Assembly: GCA_002410325.1 (NCBI GenBank)
Contig: DHRK01000027.1
Location: forward strand, 71,653 to 86,637
Direction: 5' to 3'
DNA: 14,985 nt
Source: Syntrophomonas sp. UBA5314
GTDB taxonomy: Bacteria > Bacillota > Syntrophomonadia > Syntrophomonadales > Syntrophomonadaceae
The notes beneath the pieces were generated by a model that was not told where the DNA came from, did no database searches, and saw nothing but the letters and a program-made list of their open reading frames with translations. Below are positions 7,846 through 14,872 of this stretch, piece after piece (positions within the stretch are counted from its first letter, which is position 1; each line of letters begins with the position of its first letter). Position numbers and translations under genes: made by a program.

Positions 7846-7907
7846 CCGCCTTCCCCTGCGAAAATTTTTCTCGGCGGATAAACTGAACTTTTAGATGTTA
7901 CAGACTA

Positions 7908-10301
7908 CTAGTCAGTTTTGTTTCTAACCTGGTGGTCGGCAATTCCACAGTAGGGAGGAAGAGCCTGCCCGGCCGGAAGCGTTATATACTGGAGATACTG
8001 GGACGGACAGCCGCCGGTCTGATTGGCCCCTGCAATATTGGCGCGATGGATAGTCCCACCATGACGAGGATCACGGCAGACAGCTATTGGACTGCCAAAA
8101 GCCGTGCTTCCGGTCGGCGTGGTGTGAAGCGTGCAGACTTGATTCGGGATTTGAGTTTGATCGGCGCTGTTTCCATCCGTTCTGGTTATACTTTTAAGGA
8201 TAGGGTGGGGGCAATAGGGCCCGGCCAGCATTCCCGATTCCTGGCATATATAGGTCTGCTGATGGCCGTCACAAGTTTCCTGGGGCGTACAGTCAGCCCG
8301 GCAGTATTCCGTTATAACATTTTCACCGCAATTGGGGCCAGGCAGTTTGCCCGATATTCGGCATACTGACACCTGAACTATTTTATCAGGTATGGACCCA
8401 AAGCTGGTGCTCCCTCCATGTTTGTGCGCTTTGGTAAGCAGTTCCCGGAACAGGGGGGCCGGCCAGGAACCTCCGTAGATGCGGTTCATACTGTATTCCT
8501 GGCGGTCATAGCCCATGTAAACGGCACAGGCATACTCGGGGGTAAAACCGCAAAACCAGCTGTTGGCGTATTCTTCCGAAGTACCAGTTTTTCCGCAAGT
8601 GGGTATCCCCGGCACCTGGGCTTTGGTCCCGGTGCCTGACTGCACAACGGTCATCATCATGCTGTTCATCAACCAGGCAGTTTGTTCGGACATGACCCTT
8701 TTGTATTCGGGCTTGAAGTTATAGATTACCGTTCCATTGGCGTCCTCTATCTTTACAATCAGGTGGGGTTTGATATATACTCCGCCATTGCCGATGGTGG
8801 CATAAGCCGCCGCCATTTGCATAGGGGTGACCCCGTGGGTCAATCCACCCAGGGCCAGGGGAGCCAGGGACAGGTCGTTGGTACCCGGTTTGTCAACCAG
8901 GTCCAATCCCAATTTGTTGCCGAAATCAAAAGAGTAGCGGATGCCTACTTTTTCAAGCAGTTGGACAGCATAGGTATTAATAGAATACTGAACCCCGGTT
9001 CTCATCGGGATGAGACCTCGATAGACCCCGTCATAGTTTTTGGGTTGCCATACGGTATTTCCTACTTTAATTGACAAAGGCGAATCGTCCAGGGTATAGA
9101 AAGGCATGATGCCCTGCTCTAACGCCGGACTATAAACGGTCAGTGGCTTTATGCAGGAGCCGGGCTGGCGATAAGCGCTGGTAGCCCGGTTGAAACCACG
9201 CACCTGTTCGTATTTACGCCCCCCCATAAGGGCTTTGACCTCCCCGGTCTTATGGTCAACGACCACCATTCCAGATTGGACGATGGACCCATTCTTTGTT
9301 TCACTGGGGAAATATGAAGCAGTTGCATAAAGGGTTTCGGCGGTGATCTGCAGCTCTGAATCCATACTGGTATATATTTTTAAACCGGCGCGGTAAATGG
9401 CGGAATCAGGATCCTCGATAGTTTTCATTTCCTTCATTATTTCAATCGCTTCATCTATTACCGCGTCTTTGTAGTAGCCGTATTTGGTGCCGGTAGAGAG
9501 CTTGGTGTTGAGCTTAATCTGGGTGTTGTAGGCCTGATCGGCCTGTTCCTGGGTTATGTAACCGCATGACACCATGTTGTTCAAGACCAGCTTTTGCCGG
9601 TTCTTGGCTTTATCCATATAGCGGAACGGATCATAGGCGCTGGGACTCTGGGGAAGTCCAGCGATCAGCGAAGCTTCAGCCAGGGTGAGCTTGTCAACGT
9701 TTTTGCCAAAGTAGGTGTTGGACGCAGCTTGAACTCCGTAGGCTCCGGCACCAAAGTAGATTTTATTCATATACATGGTTAAAATCTCGTCTTTGGAATA
9801 CTTGGATTCCAGTTTAAAAGCCAGAATAATTTCCTGGATTTTACGGACCCATTGCTTTTCCGATGACAAAAAGGCGCTTCTGGCCAGCTGTTGGGTTATA
9901 GTGCTGGCTCCCTGGCTTTTTCCGCCTTCCTGAACGTTTACTATCAATGCCCGCGCAATGCCTTTAAAATTTACTCCGTGATGATTATAGAACTCCTGGT
10001 CTTCAATGGCCAGGAAAGCATTGACCAGGTCTTTGGGGACTTTGTCGATGGTTATTTCGGTCCTGTTCTCTTCAGCATGCAGACTGGCAACGACCTTGTC
10101 CTGGTCATCCAGTACCTGCGTAGTTCGGGCGCCGGTTAATTGTTCAGGATCGAATGGCGGCATTCCCGAGGTGGCATAAACAACGACTCCAAGGCCACTT
10201 AAAAACATAAGCGCGAAAAGAGCTATTAGGATTTTCCTGATTTTCTTGGTATTGAGCTTCCGCTTCCTTTTTAACTGCGACTGGGCAAGATCACGTGTCA
10301 T
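7908..10301 (-). CDS. Class A penicillin-binding protein (PBP1A family)
   Basis: A 797-residue bifunctional peptidoglycan synthase. A basic cytoplasmic tail (1-21) precedes one membrane anchor (22-43). The glycosyltransferase domain (GT51) shows AIEDQEFYNHHG with catalytic E100, QGASTITQQLAR (130-141), RKIQEIILAFKLE and NKIYFGAGAYGVQAAS. The transpeptidase domain has SxxK as S382-C-I-K385, SxN as S440-I-N442, and KTGT from K571. After about residue 640 comes a cysteine-rich tail with 11 cysteines and a repeated C-x2-SG-x-L-x-GP-x-C pattern. It builds cell wall outside the membrane from lipid II. The ATG is preceded by AGGAGG 11 bases upstream. It is divergent from tyrS; a TATAGT box (10332-10337 on the opposite strand) may be its -10, without a clear -35. 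The stop is TAG. Confidence 0.96.
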   Translation of the reverse strand: MTRDLAQSQLKRKRKLNTKKIRKILIALFALMFLSGLGVVVYATSGMPPFDPEQLTGARTTQVLDDQDKVVASLHAEENRTEITIDKVPKDLVNAFLAIEDQEFYNHHGVNFKGIARALIVNVQEGGKSQGASTITQQLARSAFLSSEKQWVRKIQEIILAFKLESKYSKDEILTMYMNKIYFGAGAYGVQAASNTYFGKNVDKLTLAEASLIAGLPQSPSAYDPFRYMDKAKNRQKLVLNNMVSCGYITQEQADQAYNTQIKLNTKLSTGTKYGYYKDAVIDEAIEIMKEMKTIEDPDSAIYRAGLKIYTSMDSELQITAETLYATASYFPSETKNGSIVQSGMVVVDHKTGEVKALMGGRKYEQVRGFNRATSAYRQPGSCIKPLTVYSPALEQGIMPFYTLDDSPLSIKVGNTVWQPKNYDGVYRGLIPMRTGVQYSINTYAVQLLEKVGIRYSFDFGNKLGLDLVDKPGTNDLSLAPLALGGLTHGVTPMQMAAAYATIGNGGVYIKPHLIVKIEDANGTVIYNFKPEYKRVMSEQTAWLMNSMMMTVVQSGTGTKAQVPGIPTCGKTGTSEEYANSWFCGFTPEYACAVYMGYDRQEYSMNRIYGGSWPAPLFRELLTKAHKHGGSTSFGSIPDKIVQVSVCRISGKLPGPNCGENVITEYCRADCTPQETCDGHQQTYICQESGMLAGPYCPHPILKSITRTDGNSADQTQIPNQVCTLHTTPTGSTAFGSPIAVCRDPRHGGTIHRANIAGANQTGGCPSQYLQYITLPAGQALPPYCGIADHQVRNKTD

Positions 10302-10395
10302 TGTCAGCCTTTTCCTCCTGCCAGGTATCAGACTATAATGAATAGCCGAAATTTCAAACTTCTATTACCTACCATACGCTTCGATGCTCTAATTA

Positions 10396-10425
10396 TTGCA
10401 CATACTCATTTTAGTGTGCTATTAT
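10396..10425 (+). promoter_or_regulatory. tyrS promoter
   Basis: TTGCAC (-35, 10396-10401), 18-base spacer, TATTAT (-10, 10420-10425) preceded by TG at 10417-10418, an extended -10. Transcription would start near 10432, only 18 bases before the GTG start, leaving just enough leader for AAGGAGG at 10436-10442. Confidence 0.65.
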
Positions 10426-10449
10426 TTTTTATGGCAAGGAGGTAATTTT

Positions 10450-11667
10450 GTGGAAAGTAGCATAAAAGGGCAAGTAGAAGAGCAAATGGCTGTTATTCGC
10501 CGCGGAGTGGCCGAAATCGTGCCAGAAGAAGAGTTGAAAGATAAATTATTTCGCGCTATAAAGGAAAATCGCCCTCTGCGGATTAAATTGGGACTGGATC
10601 CGACCGCTCCTGATATTCACCTTGGACACACCGTGGTTCTCAACAAGCTGCGCCAGTTTCAAGACCTGGGCCATGAGGTGCACTTGATTATCGGCGATTT
10701 TACGGGACGAATTGGAGACCCCAGCGGAAAATCAGAAACCCGCAAGCAGTTAACAGAGGAAGAGGTTATAGCCAACGCGGCCACCTATAAAGAGCAGATA
10801 TTTAAGGTTTTGGACGCCGAGCGGACTATTATTCATTTTAACAGTGAATGGCTTATGCCCCTTAACCTGGTGGATGTCTTAAATCTGGCCGGAAAATATA
10901 CGGTAGCGCGCATGCTGGAGCGGGATGATTTTTCTAGACGCTATAAAGAAGGTATGCCAATAGGGATCCACGAGTTTATGTATCCCCTTATGCAGGGCTA
11001 TGATTCAGTTGAGTTGAGATCTGATCTTGAACTGGGGGGAACTGATCAAAAATTCAATCTCCTGGTGGGGCGCAATCTGCAAAAAGAATATGGAATGGAA
11101 CCCCAGGTGGCCTTGACGATGCCCATTCTGGAAGGCACCGACGGGGTGCAGAAAATGAGCAAGAGCCTGGGCAATTATATAGGGGTTAACGATGAGGCTT
11201 ATGAGATGTTCGGAAAGACCATGTCAATACCTGATACCTTGATAATACGCTATTTTGAGCTTTTGACCCGGGTTTCACTCCAGGAACTGCAAAAATTACA
11301 GCAGGCAATGAGCAGCGGAGAACTCAACCCCCGTGACGCCAAAATGCGCCTGGCCCGAGAAATAATAAGTATGTACCACAGCGCCGGAGAGGCCCGGAAG
11401 GCCCAGGACAAATTCGAGCTGGTTTTCTCCCGCCGGGATATTCCCGATGACATTCCCGAAATCCTGGTTGAAGCAGGCGAGGTCTGGCTGCCCAAGTTTA
11501 TGAGCGATCATAAGTTAGTGAAGTCAACCAGTGAAGGCAAGAGAATGCTGGAACAGGGGGCCATCAAGGTTAATGGTGAAAAATTTGGCAACGAAAATCT
11601 TGGGCTCGAAGATGGGATGGTCATTCAGGTAGGCAAACGCAAATTTGGCAAGATCCGGATTGGCTAA
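10450..11667 (+). CDS. tyrS: Tyrosyl-tRNA synthetase
   Basis: A 405-residue class I aminoacyl-tRNA synthetase that charges tRNA-Tyr. The nucleotide-binding HIGH motif is HLGH (57-60) within LGLDPTAPDIHLGHTVVL, and the KMSKS motif is exact at 235-239. The C-terminal 65 residues form an S4-type RNA-binding domain (LVKSTSEGKRMLEQGAIKVNG). The sequence style is that of the TyrZ-like bacterial branch. I place the start at GTG 10450: AAGGAGG sits 7 bases upstream, while the ATG 54 bases earlier (10396) falls inside the promoter and would add a hydrophobic MHILILVCYYFLW stretch foreign to the family. The leader is too short for a T-box. A terminator follows 13 bases after the stop. Confidence 0.96.
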   Translation: MESSIKGQVEEQMAVIRRGVAEIVPEEELKDKLFRAIKENRPLRIKLGLDPTAPDIHLGHTVVLNKLRQFQDLGHEVHLIIGDFTGRIGDPSGKSETRKQLTEEEVIANAATYKEQIFKVLDAERTIIHFNSEWLMPLNLVDVLNLAGKYTVARMLERDDFSRRYKEGMPIGIHEFMYPLMQGYDSVELRSDLELGGTDQKFNLLVGRNLQKEYGMEPQVALTMPILEGTDGVQKMSKSLGNYIGVNDEAYEMFGKTMSIPDTLIIRYFELLTRVSLQELQKLQQAMSSGELNPRDAKMRLAREIISMYHSAGEARKAQDKFELVFSRRDIPDDIPEILVEAGEVWLPKFMSDHKLVKSTSEGKRMLEQGAIKVNGEKFGNENLGLEDGMVIQVGKRKFGKIRIG

Positions 11668-11680
11668 AAGCCTTATAACA

Positions 11681-11720
11681 AAGCCGGAACAACCGATAGC
11701 AGGTGTTGTCCGGCTTTTTT
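11681..11720 (+). terminator. Intrinsic terminator of tyrS
   Basis: AAGCCGGAACAAC (11681-11693) pairs with GTTGTCCGGCTT (11705-11716) with one bulged A, followed by a run of six T. It lies between convergent genes; on the - strand the hairpin is followed by TTTGTT, so it may also weakly terminate the small gene at 11731-11982. Confidence 0.9.
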
Positions 11721-11730
11721 AATATTACTA

Positions 11731-11982
11731 CTAGTAAACTTTTTCCAGACTCTTCAAGGCTCTCTGCATTTCATCCATGTGTCCCTCAAAAAAGATGGCG
11801 TGTCCTTTAATATTAGGATACTCCAAAGAAACCAGCCTGATAAAAGTAAATCCCAATTCTTCCAGGATGGGACGCTCGGTATGGCGCAGCAGTTTCATAT
11901 AGCGATCATCCAGTTTACGGGCCGTGCAGTAAACGTCATTGCCCTTGGAATTGGCAAGCGCGGTAGCGACTAGGGTACGCAT
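11731..11982 (-). CDS. Small conserved-looking protein of unknown function
   Basis: An 83-residue protein that I do not recognise. It is probably real: GGAGGT lies 8 bases before the ATG, a plausible promoter lies about 60-90 bases upstream, and it fills the space between the tyrS terminator and its promoter without overlapping another gene. The protein has no membrane segment or signal peptide. It is a mix of short helices and strands: MRTLVATALANSKG, then DRYMKLLRHTERPILEELGF, a hydrophobic strand-like FTFIRLVSLEY, and a C-terminal helix MDEMQRALKSLEKVY. It has a single cysteine (C19). The pattern suggests a small compact alpha/beta domain, not a toxin or antitoxin I can name. It is alone in its transcription unit. 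Confidence 0.72.
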   Translation of the reverse strand: MRTLVATALANSKGNDVYCTARKLDDRYMKLLRHTERPILEELGFTFIRLVSLEYPNIKGHAIFFEGHMDEMQRALKSLEKVY

Positions 11983-12040
11983 TAAATTTAACCTCCATTC
12001 TCGATTGGCGTGCAGCTAAGCTATGCAACACGCATTTTCT

Positions 12041-12069
12041 ATTTTAACCACAAAACGGTTTTTCAACAA
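12041..12069 (-). promoter_or_regulatory. Promoter of the small gene at 11731-11982
   Basis: On the - strand TTGTTG (-35, 12064-12069) and TAAAAT (-10, 12041-12046) are separated by exactly 17 bases. The start would fall near 12034, giving a leader of about 50 bases before the ATG. Confidence 0.5.
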
Positions 12070-12191
12070 TAATGAATAAAAATGCTGGCCTTTTTCAACA
12101 TATCAGGGGCGTAGCCGGCGGTTTTAGAAGCAGGCTTATATGGCATATGTCAGGAATTCCCGGCAAGGATAGGGGATAAACAGGTGAAAAG

Positions 12192-12214
12192 AAAAAAACA
12201 CCGAATTTCGGTGC
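12192..12214 (-). terminator. Terminator of the tRNA-Gln/tRNA-Glu unit
   Basis: On the - strand GCACCGAAATTCGGTG folds into a short hairpin (CACCG paired with CGGTG) followed by a run of seven T. It begins 19 bases after the CCA end of tRNA-Glu. Between it and the small gene (11983-12191) there are only that gene's promoter and otherwise featureless sequence. Confidence 0.85.
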
Positions 12215-12232
12215 TTTTGATTTCGGATATAG

Positions 12233-12308
12233 TGGTAGCCCCAAGGGGAGTCGAACCCCTGTCTCCGCCGTGAGAGGGCGGCATCCTAGGCCTCTAGACG
12301 ATGGGGCC
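12233..12308 (-). tRNA. tRNA-Glu (anticodon CTC)
   Basis: A 76-base tRNA with encoded CCA. The acceptor stem GGCCCCA pairs with TGGGGCT, including a G1-U72 pair. The anticodon stem CCGCC/GGCGG encloses the loop CTCTCAC, so the anticodon is CTC (12272-12274) and reads GAG. The T arm is GGGG-TTCGACT-CCCC. It lies 3 bases after the 3' end of tRNA-Gln and is co-transcribed with it. A CTC species usually supplements a TTC tRNA-Glu encoded elsewhere. Confidence 0.96.
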
Positions 12309-12311
12309 ATA

Positions 12312-12385
12312 TGGCAGCCGGTCAAGGATTCGAACCCTGACGAACTGATCCAGAGTCAGTCGTGCTACCGTTACACCAACCGGCT
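12312..12385 (-). tRNA. tRNA-Gln (anticodon CTG)
   Basis: A 74-base tRNA with encoded CCA and discriminator G73. The acceptor stem AGCCGGT pairs with ACCGGCT over all seven positions. The anticodon stem CTGA/TCAG encloses CTCTGGA, giving anticodon CTG (12351-12353), which reads CAG. The T arm carries GGTTCGAATCC. It is the first tRNA of the pair, about 25 bases after the predicted transcription start. Confidence 0.95.
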
Positions 12386-12391
12386 ATTTTT

Positions 12392-12447
12392 CGGGTAATC
12401 TTACCCGCGCGATAATCATTATAATACAGGCTAATATTCTTTGTCAA
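12392..12447 (-). promoter_or_regulatory. Consensus promoter and leader hairpin of the tRNA unit
   Basis: On the - strand TTGACA (12442-12447) and TATAAT (12418-12423), both full consensus, are 18 bases apart, as expected for a stable-RNA gene. The leader between the start (near 12411) and tRNA-Gln holds the palindrome CGGGTAAgaTTACCCG (12392-12407), which may mark the 5' trimming region. Confidence 0.88.
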
Positions 12448-12505
12448 AGGGTTTGGAGCATTATACTATTTTTCGCCTGGAGTTTACTTTTAATTCCGCC
12501 AGCAG

Positions 12506-13963
12506 TCAGCTTTTGTGACGTTTTAGAAAGGCCAGCGCCGATCGTATTCTTCTTAAACAAACCTCTCGGCCCAGAATCGCCATTATCTCAAAAAGTCCGG
12601 GTGTATTGGTGCGTCCTGAAACAGCCAGCCTGATAGGGTGGATCAGAACTCCGGCCTTAATACCCATCAACGAGGCCTTAGCCCGGAGAGCATCTTCAAG
12701 GGCTTGGGCGGAGAAAATGTTCAACTCGTTTACCAGTTCTTCCGCGGTTTGCAGTAGCGAGGGGGCATTATCTTTGAGGAAATACTTGTTCAACCCCTTT
12801 TCGTCGTAGTTTATGGGCTCTTCGTAAAAATATTCGATCAGCGAAAGAATTTCAAGGGTCGTTTTAGCCCGGGTTTTAACCAGTTCGATAACCTTATAGA
12901 AATATTCCGGGTTGTTACCGACCGGCCAGCCTTTAGCTTCAGCCTCCCTGAACAATATATCGCAAAGCCTTTGGGTAGGGCATTCGGCTATGTAATGACC
13001 ATTCATCCAGGTCAGTTTTTCAACATCATAGACGGCGGGGGATCGGGATATATCTTTGAGACTGAACTCGTTAATCATATCCGATAGATCCCAAAAATCT
13101 CGGTCCTGGCCGGTGGACCATCCCAGCAAAGCCAGGTAGTTGGTCAGGGTCTCCGGCAGGTAGCCTTGATCGCGAAATTCCTGAACCGAGGTGGCCCCAT
13201 GGCGTTTGGACAGCTTGCTCCGGTCCGGGGAAAGTATCATGGATACGTGGGCAAAAGAGGGTGCCTGCCAGCCCAGGGCCTGGTAAATAAACATCTGTTT
13301 GGGAGTGTTGGAGAGGTGTTCTTCGGCCCTTATTACATGGCTGATTTTCATGGTATAGTCGTCAACCACCACTGCAAAGTTATAAGTTGGCCAGCCGTCG
13401 GACTTGGCGATAATAAAGTCATCGAAAAGGCTGTTGGCGAATTCCACCCGGCCTCTAATCAGGTCTTCAACTGCCGTAATGCCATCAGATGGCCCCGAAA
13501 TGCGGATCACCGGTTTTTCACCTGCAGCCAGGCGGGCCTCGACAGCGCCCGGGGAAAGGGAACGGCAGCGCCCGCTATATTTATAAGTAATTTTTTGCCT
13601 TTGCGCTTCTTCCTTTTCCTTTAACAGATCATCGGCCGAGCAAAAACAGTAATAGGCCTGGCCACTTTCGAGCAGATTTTTAAGATATATATTATAGGTA
13701 GTCAGACGCTGGCTCTGCCAGTAAGGGCCATACCCTCCGCCTACCTCCGGACCTTCATCCCAGTCCAGCCCAAGCCACTTAAGCCCTTCTATGATACCCC
13801 GGGCTGAATCTTCTGTAGAACGACCGGCATCGGTATCTTCCAGGCGTAGAATAAGCCTGCCCTGGTTCTGCCTGGCAAAGAGCCAGTTAAAAAGGGCAGT
13901 TCGCGCTCCCCCGATATGAAGGCTGCCGGTCGGGCTGGGTGCAAAACGCACTCTTATATCCAT
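12506..13963 (-). CDS. gltX: Glutamyl-tRNA synthetase
   Basis: A 485-residue class I synthetase that attaches glutamate to tRNA-Glu and, in organisms without glutaminyl-tRNA synthetase, to tRNA-Gln for later amidation by GatCAB. HIGH appears as HIGG (H16) in APSPTGSLHIGGARTALFNW and KMSKS as KLSKR (250-254) in DRSKLSKRHGA. A probable zinc site is C106-F-C108 with Y129 and C133 (YSGRC). The C-terminal helical anticodon-binding region is complete. I place the start at the ATG 13961-13963: AAGGAG (13973-13978) is 9 bases upstream, whereas an in-frame TTG at 13970-13972 touches that ribosome binding site and cannot use it. Two tRNAs for Gln and Glu lie just downstream under their own promoter. 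Discriminating or not cannot be decided by eye. Confidence 0.97.
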   Translation of the reverse strand: MDIRVRFAPSPTGSLHIGGARTALFNWLFARQNQGRLILRLEDTDAGRSTEDSARGIIEGLKWLGLDWDEGPEVGGGYGPYWQSQRLTTYNIYLKNLLESGQAYYCFCSADDLLKEKEEAQRQKITYKYSGRCRSLSPGAVEARLAAGEKPVIRISGPSDGITAVEDLIRGRVEFANSLFDDFIIAKSDGWPTYNFAVVVDDYTMKISHVIRAEEHLSNTPKQMFIYQALGWQAPSFAHVSMILSPDRSKLSKRHGATSVQEFRDQGYLPETLTNYLALLGWSTGQDRDFWDLSDMINEFSLKDISRSPAVYDVEKLTWMNGHYIAECPTQRLCDILFREAEAKGWPVGNNPEYFYKVIELVKTRAKTTLEILSLIEYFYEEPINYDEKGLNKYFLKDNAPSLLQTAEELVNELNIFSAQALEDALRAKASLMGIKAGVLIHPIRLAVSGRTNTPGLFEIMAILGREVCLRRIRSALAFLKRHKS

Positions 13964-13986
13964 TTCTTTCAACTCCTTCGTACATA

Positions 13987-14015
13987 AGTGTAGCCTACCA
14001 TCCGTTTTTTTTCAA
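13987..14015 (-). promoter_or_regulatory. gltX promoter
   Basis: On the - strand TTGAAA (14010-14015) and TACACT (13987-13992) are 17 bases apart. The start would be near 13980, so the leader is about 17 bases and consists of little more than the ribosome binding site. The spacer begins with an A-run. Just upstream, CTCAG-ctaa-CTGAG (14032-14045) is a small palindrome of unknown meaning. Confidence 0.5.
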
Positions 14016-14099
14016 AAAGGGAACAGCGCGCCTCAGCTAACTGAGAACAACAGATATATAGGATAAGAAAAATATACATATCTAATGATCCCTGTTTTT

Positions 14100-14107
14100 C
14101 ATATACT
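14100..14107 (+). promoter_or_regulatory. Possible yunB promoter -10 (sigma E-like)
   Basis: CATATACT resembles the sigma E -10 CATACAnT and also contains TATACT for sigma A. ACATATC at 14076-14082 is a possible sigma E -35, but the gap of 17 is longer than the usual 13-15. YunB belongs to the sigma E regulon in B. subtilis, which is why this was looked for. The match is weak. Confidence 0.25.
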
Positions 14108-14127
14108 GTAACATCGGGGGCGATGGA

Positions 14128-14787
14128 ATGAGATTCGGAAGGAGAAAACCCAAAAAGATAATCTGGGTGGGAGCTTTTCTGATAACCTTATTTATTTTCC
14201 TGTATATTGATTTTAGACTGAAAGCTAGCATTTTGCAGTTATCTAAATCCAGCGTTCAACTACAGGGAACTGAGATATTAAACCGGATAGTCAATGAGGA
14301 GGTGGTGGATCAGGTAAAATACGATGATATGGTGGTAATTCACAAAGACAATGACGGAAAGATCGTGCTTATCCAGCCCAATACAGTTGTTCTCAACCGG
14401 CTGATAGCCAATACGGTTCAAGTTCTTTCTCATTCTATGGGGGAAATGAAAGAAGACAGCGTCGAGATACCCGTTGGCCAGTTGAGTGGGTTGAAGATAC
14501 TGGCTGCCTGGGGCCCGACCATAAACGTTAAGATTATTCCGTCCAGCGAAGTTCATGTCGAATTAGATGATCGTTTCGAACAGGCCGGGATAAATCAGAC
14601 CAGGCATCTGATATCAATGAATATTGCGACCAAAATGAAAGTAGCTGTACCATATCTGTCTGATGAAGTGGAAGTAGGCAGTACCATACCACTGGCGGAG
14701 ACAATTATAGTAGGCGACGTTCCCAGCAATTACGTCAATTTTAAGAGTAATGAATCTGATTTATATAGATTTACTCAGGGAAAATGA
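14128..14787 (+). CDS. yunB: Sporulation protein YunB
   Basis: A 219-residue protein with a basic start (MRFGRRKPKK) and one membrane segment at about 11-29; the rest is presumably outside that membrane. The family pattern is clear: EIPVGQLSGLKILAAWGP (113-130), VKIIPSSEVHVELDDRFEQAGINQTRHLI with the hallmark GINQTRH at 154-160, and PLAETIIVGDVPSNY near 178-192. In B. subtilis YunB is made in the mother cell under sigma E and mutants sporulate poorly; its molecular role is not known. Length is somewhat below the B. subtilis protein. The ATG has GGGGG (14116-14120) 7 bases upstream. It diverges from gltX. No terminator is visible after the TGA stop. Confidence 0.92.
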   Translation: MRFGRRKPKKIIWVGAFLITLFIFLYIDFRLKASILQLSKSSVQLQGTEILNRIVNEEVVDQVKYDDMVVIHKDNDGKIVLIQPNTVVLNRLIANTVQVLSHSMGEMKEDSVEIPVGQLSGLKILAAWGPTINVKIIPSSEVHVELDDRFEQAGINQTRHLISMNIATKMKVAVPYLSDEVEVGSTIPLAETIIVGDVPSNYVNFKSNESDLYRFTQGK

Positions 14788-14837
14788 CGATATCAGCAAG
14801 AACCTTGCGAAAATTAATAAAATCAGTTCCCATAAGC

Positions 14838-14866
14838 TTGACAGACCATGTGGGGCATGATAATAT
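14838..14866 (+). promoter_or_regulatory. Strong sigma A promoter after yunB
   Basis: Consensus TTGACA (14838-14843), a 17-base spacer, and TAATAT (14861-14866) preceded by TGA, an extended -10. Transcription would start near 14873 and run out of the window. Confidence 0.82.
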
Positions 14867-14872
14867 AATTCT

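Larger units (their letters stand above)
7611..7907. other. Intergenic region between convergent mutS2 and penicillin-binding protein genes
   Basis: No credible protein gene is visible on either strand. The region holds a weak possible + strand promoter (TTGTTT at 7702-7707, 17-base spacer, TACTCT at 7725-7730), a pyrimidine-rich stretch ending in TTCCTCC just before 7767, the hairpin RNA element at 7767-7845, and a tail with AAACTGA (7880-7886) paired distantly with TCAGTTT (7912-7918) around the end of the penicillin-binding protein gene. No clean terminator was found for that gene on the - strand. Confidence 0.6.

Noticed and set aside
7720..7912. Repeated ACTAGT hexamers (also near 55, 7808 and 11730)
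   Set aside because: Five copies in 15 kb is close to chance; their absence from coding regions fits general avoidance of CTAG in genes.
7932..8369. 145-codon open frame on the + strand opposite the end of the penicillin-binding protein gene
   Set aside because: The opposite strand has clear PBP features through this region; the antisense frame looks like low-information translation.
10302..10449. T-box leader for tyrS
   Set aside because: The promoter leaves only about 18 bases of leader and the T-box core sequence is absent.
12095..12325. 76-codon open frame on the - strand
   Set aside because: It runs through tRNA-Glu and its terminator, which explain the sequence fully.
12233..12385. 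Integration (attachment) site at the tRNA pair
   Set aside because: No integrase, no duplicated tRNA end and no foreign-looking genes nearby.
13166..13624. 152-codon open frame on the + strand inside gltX
   Set aside because: Antisense to the conserved catalytic part of GltX, with no ribosome binding site or family resemblance.
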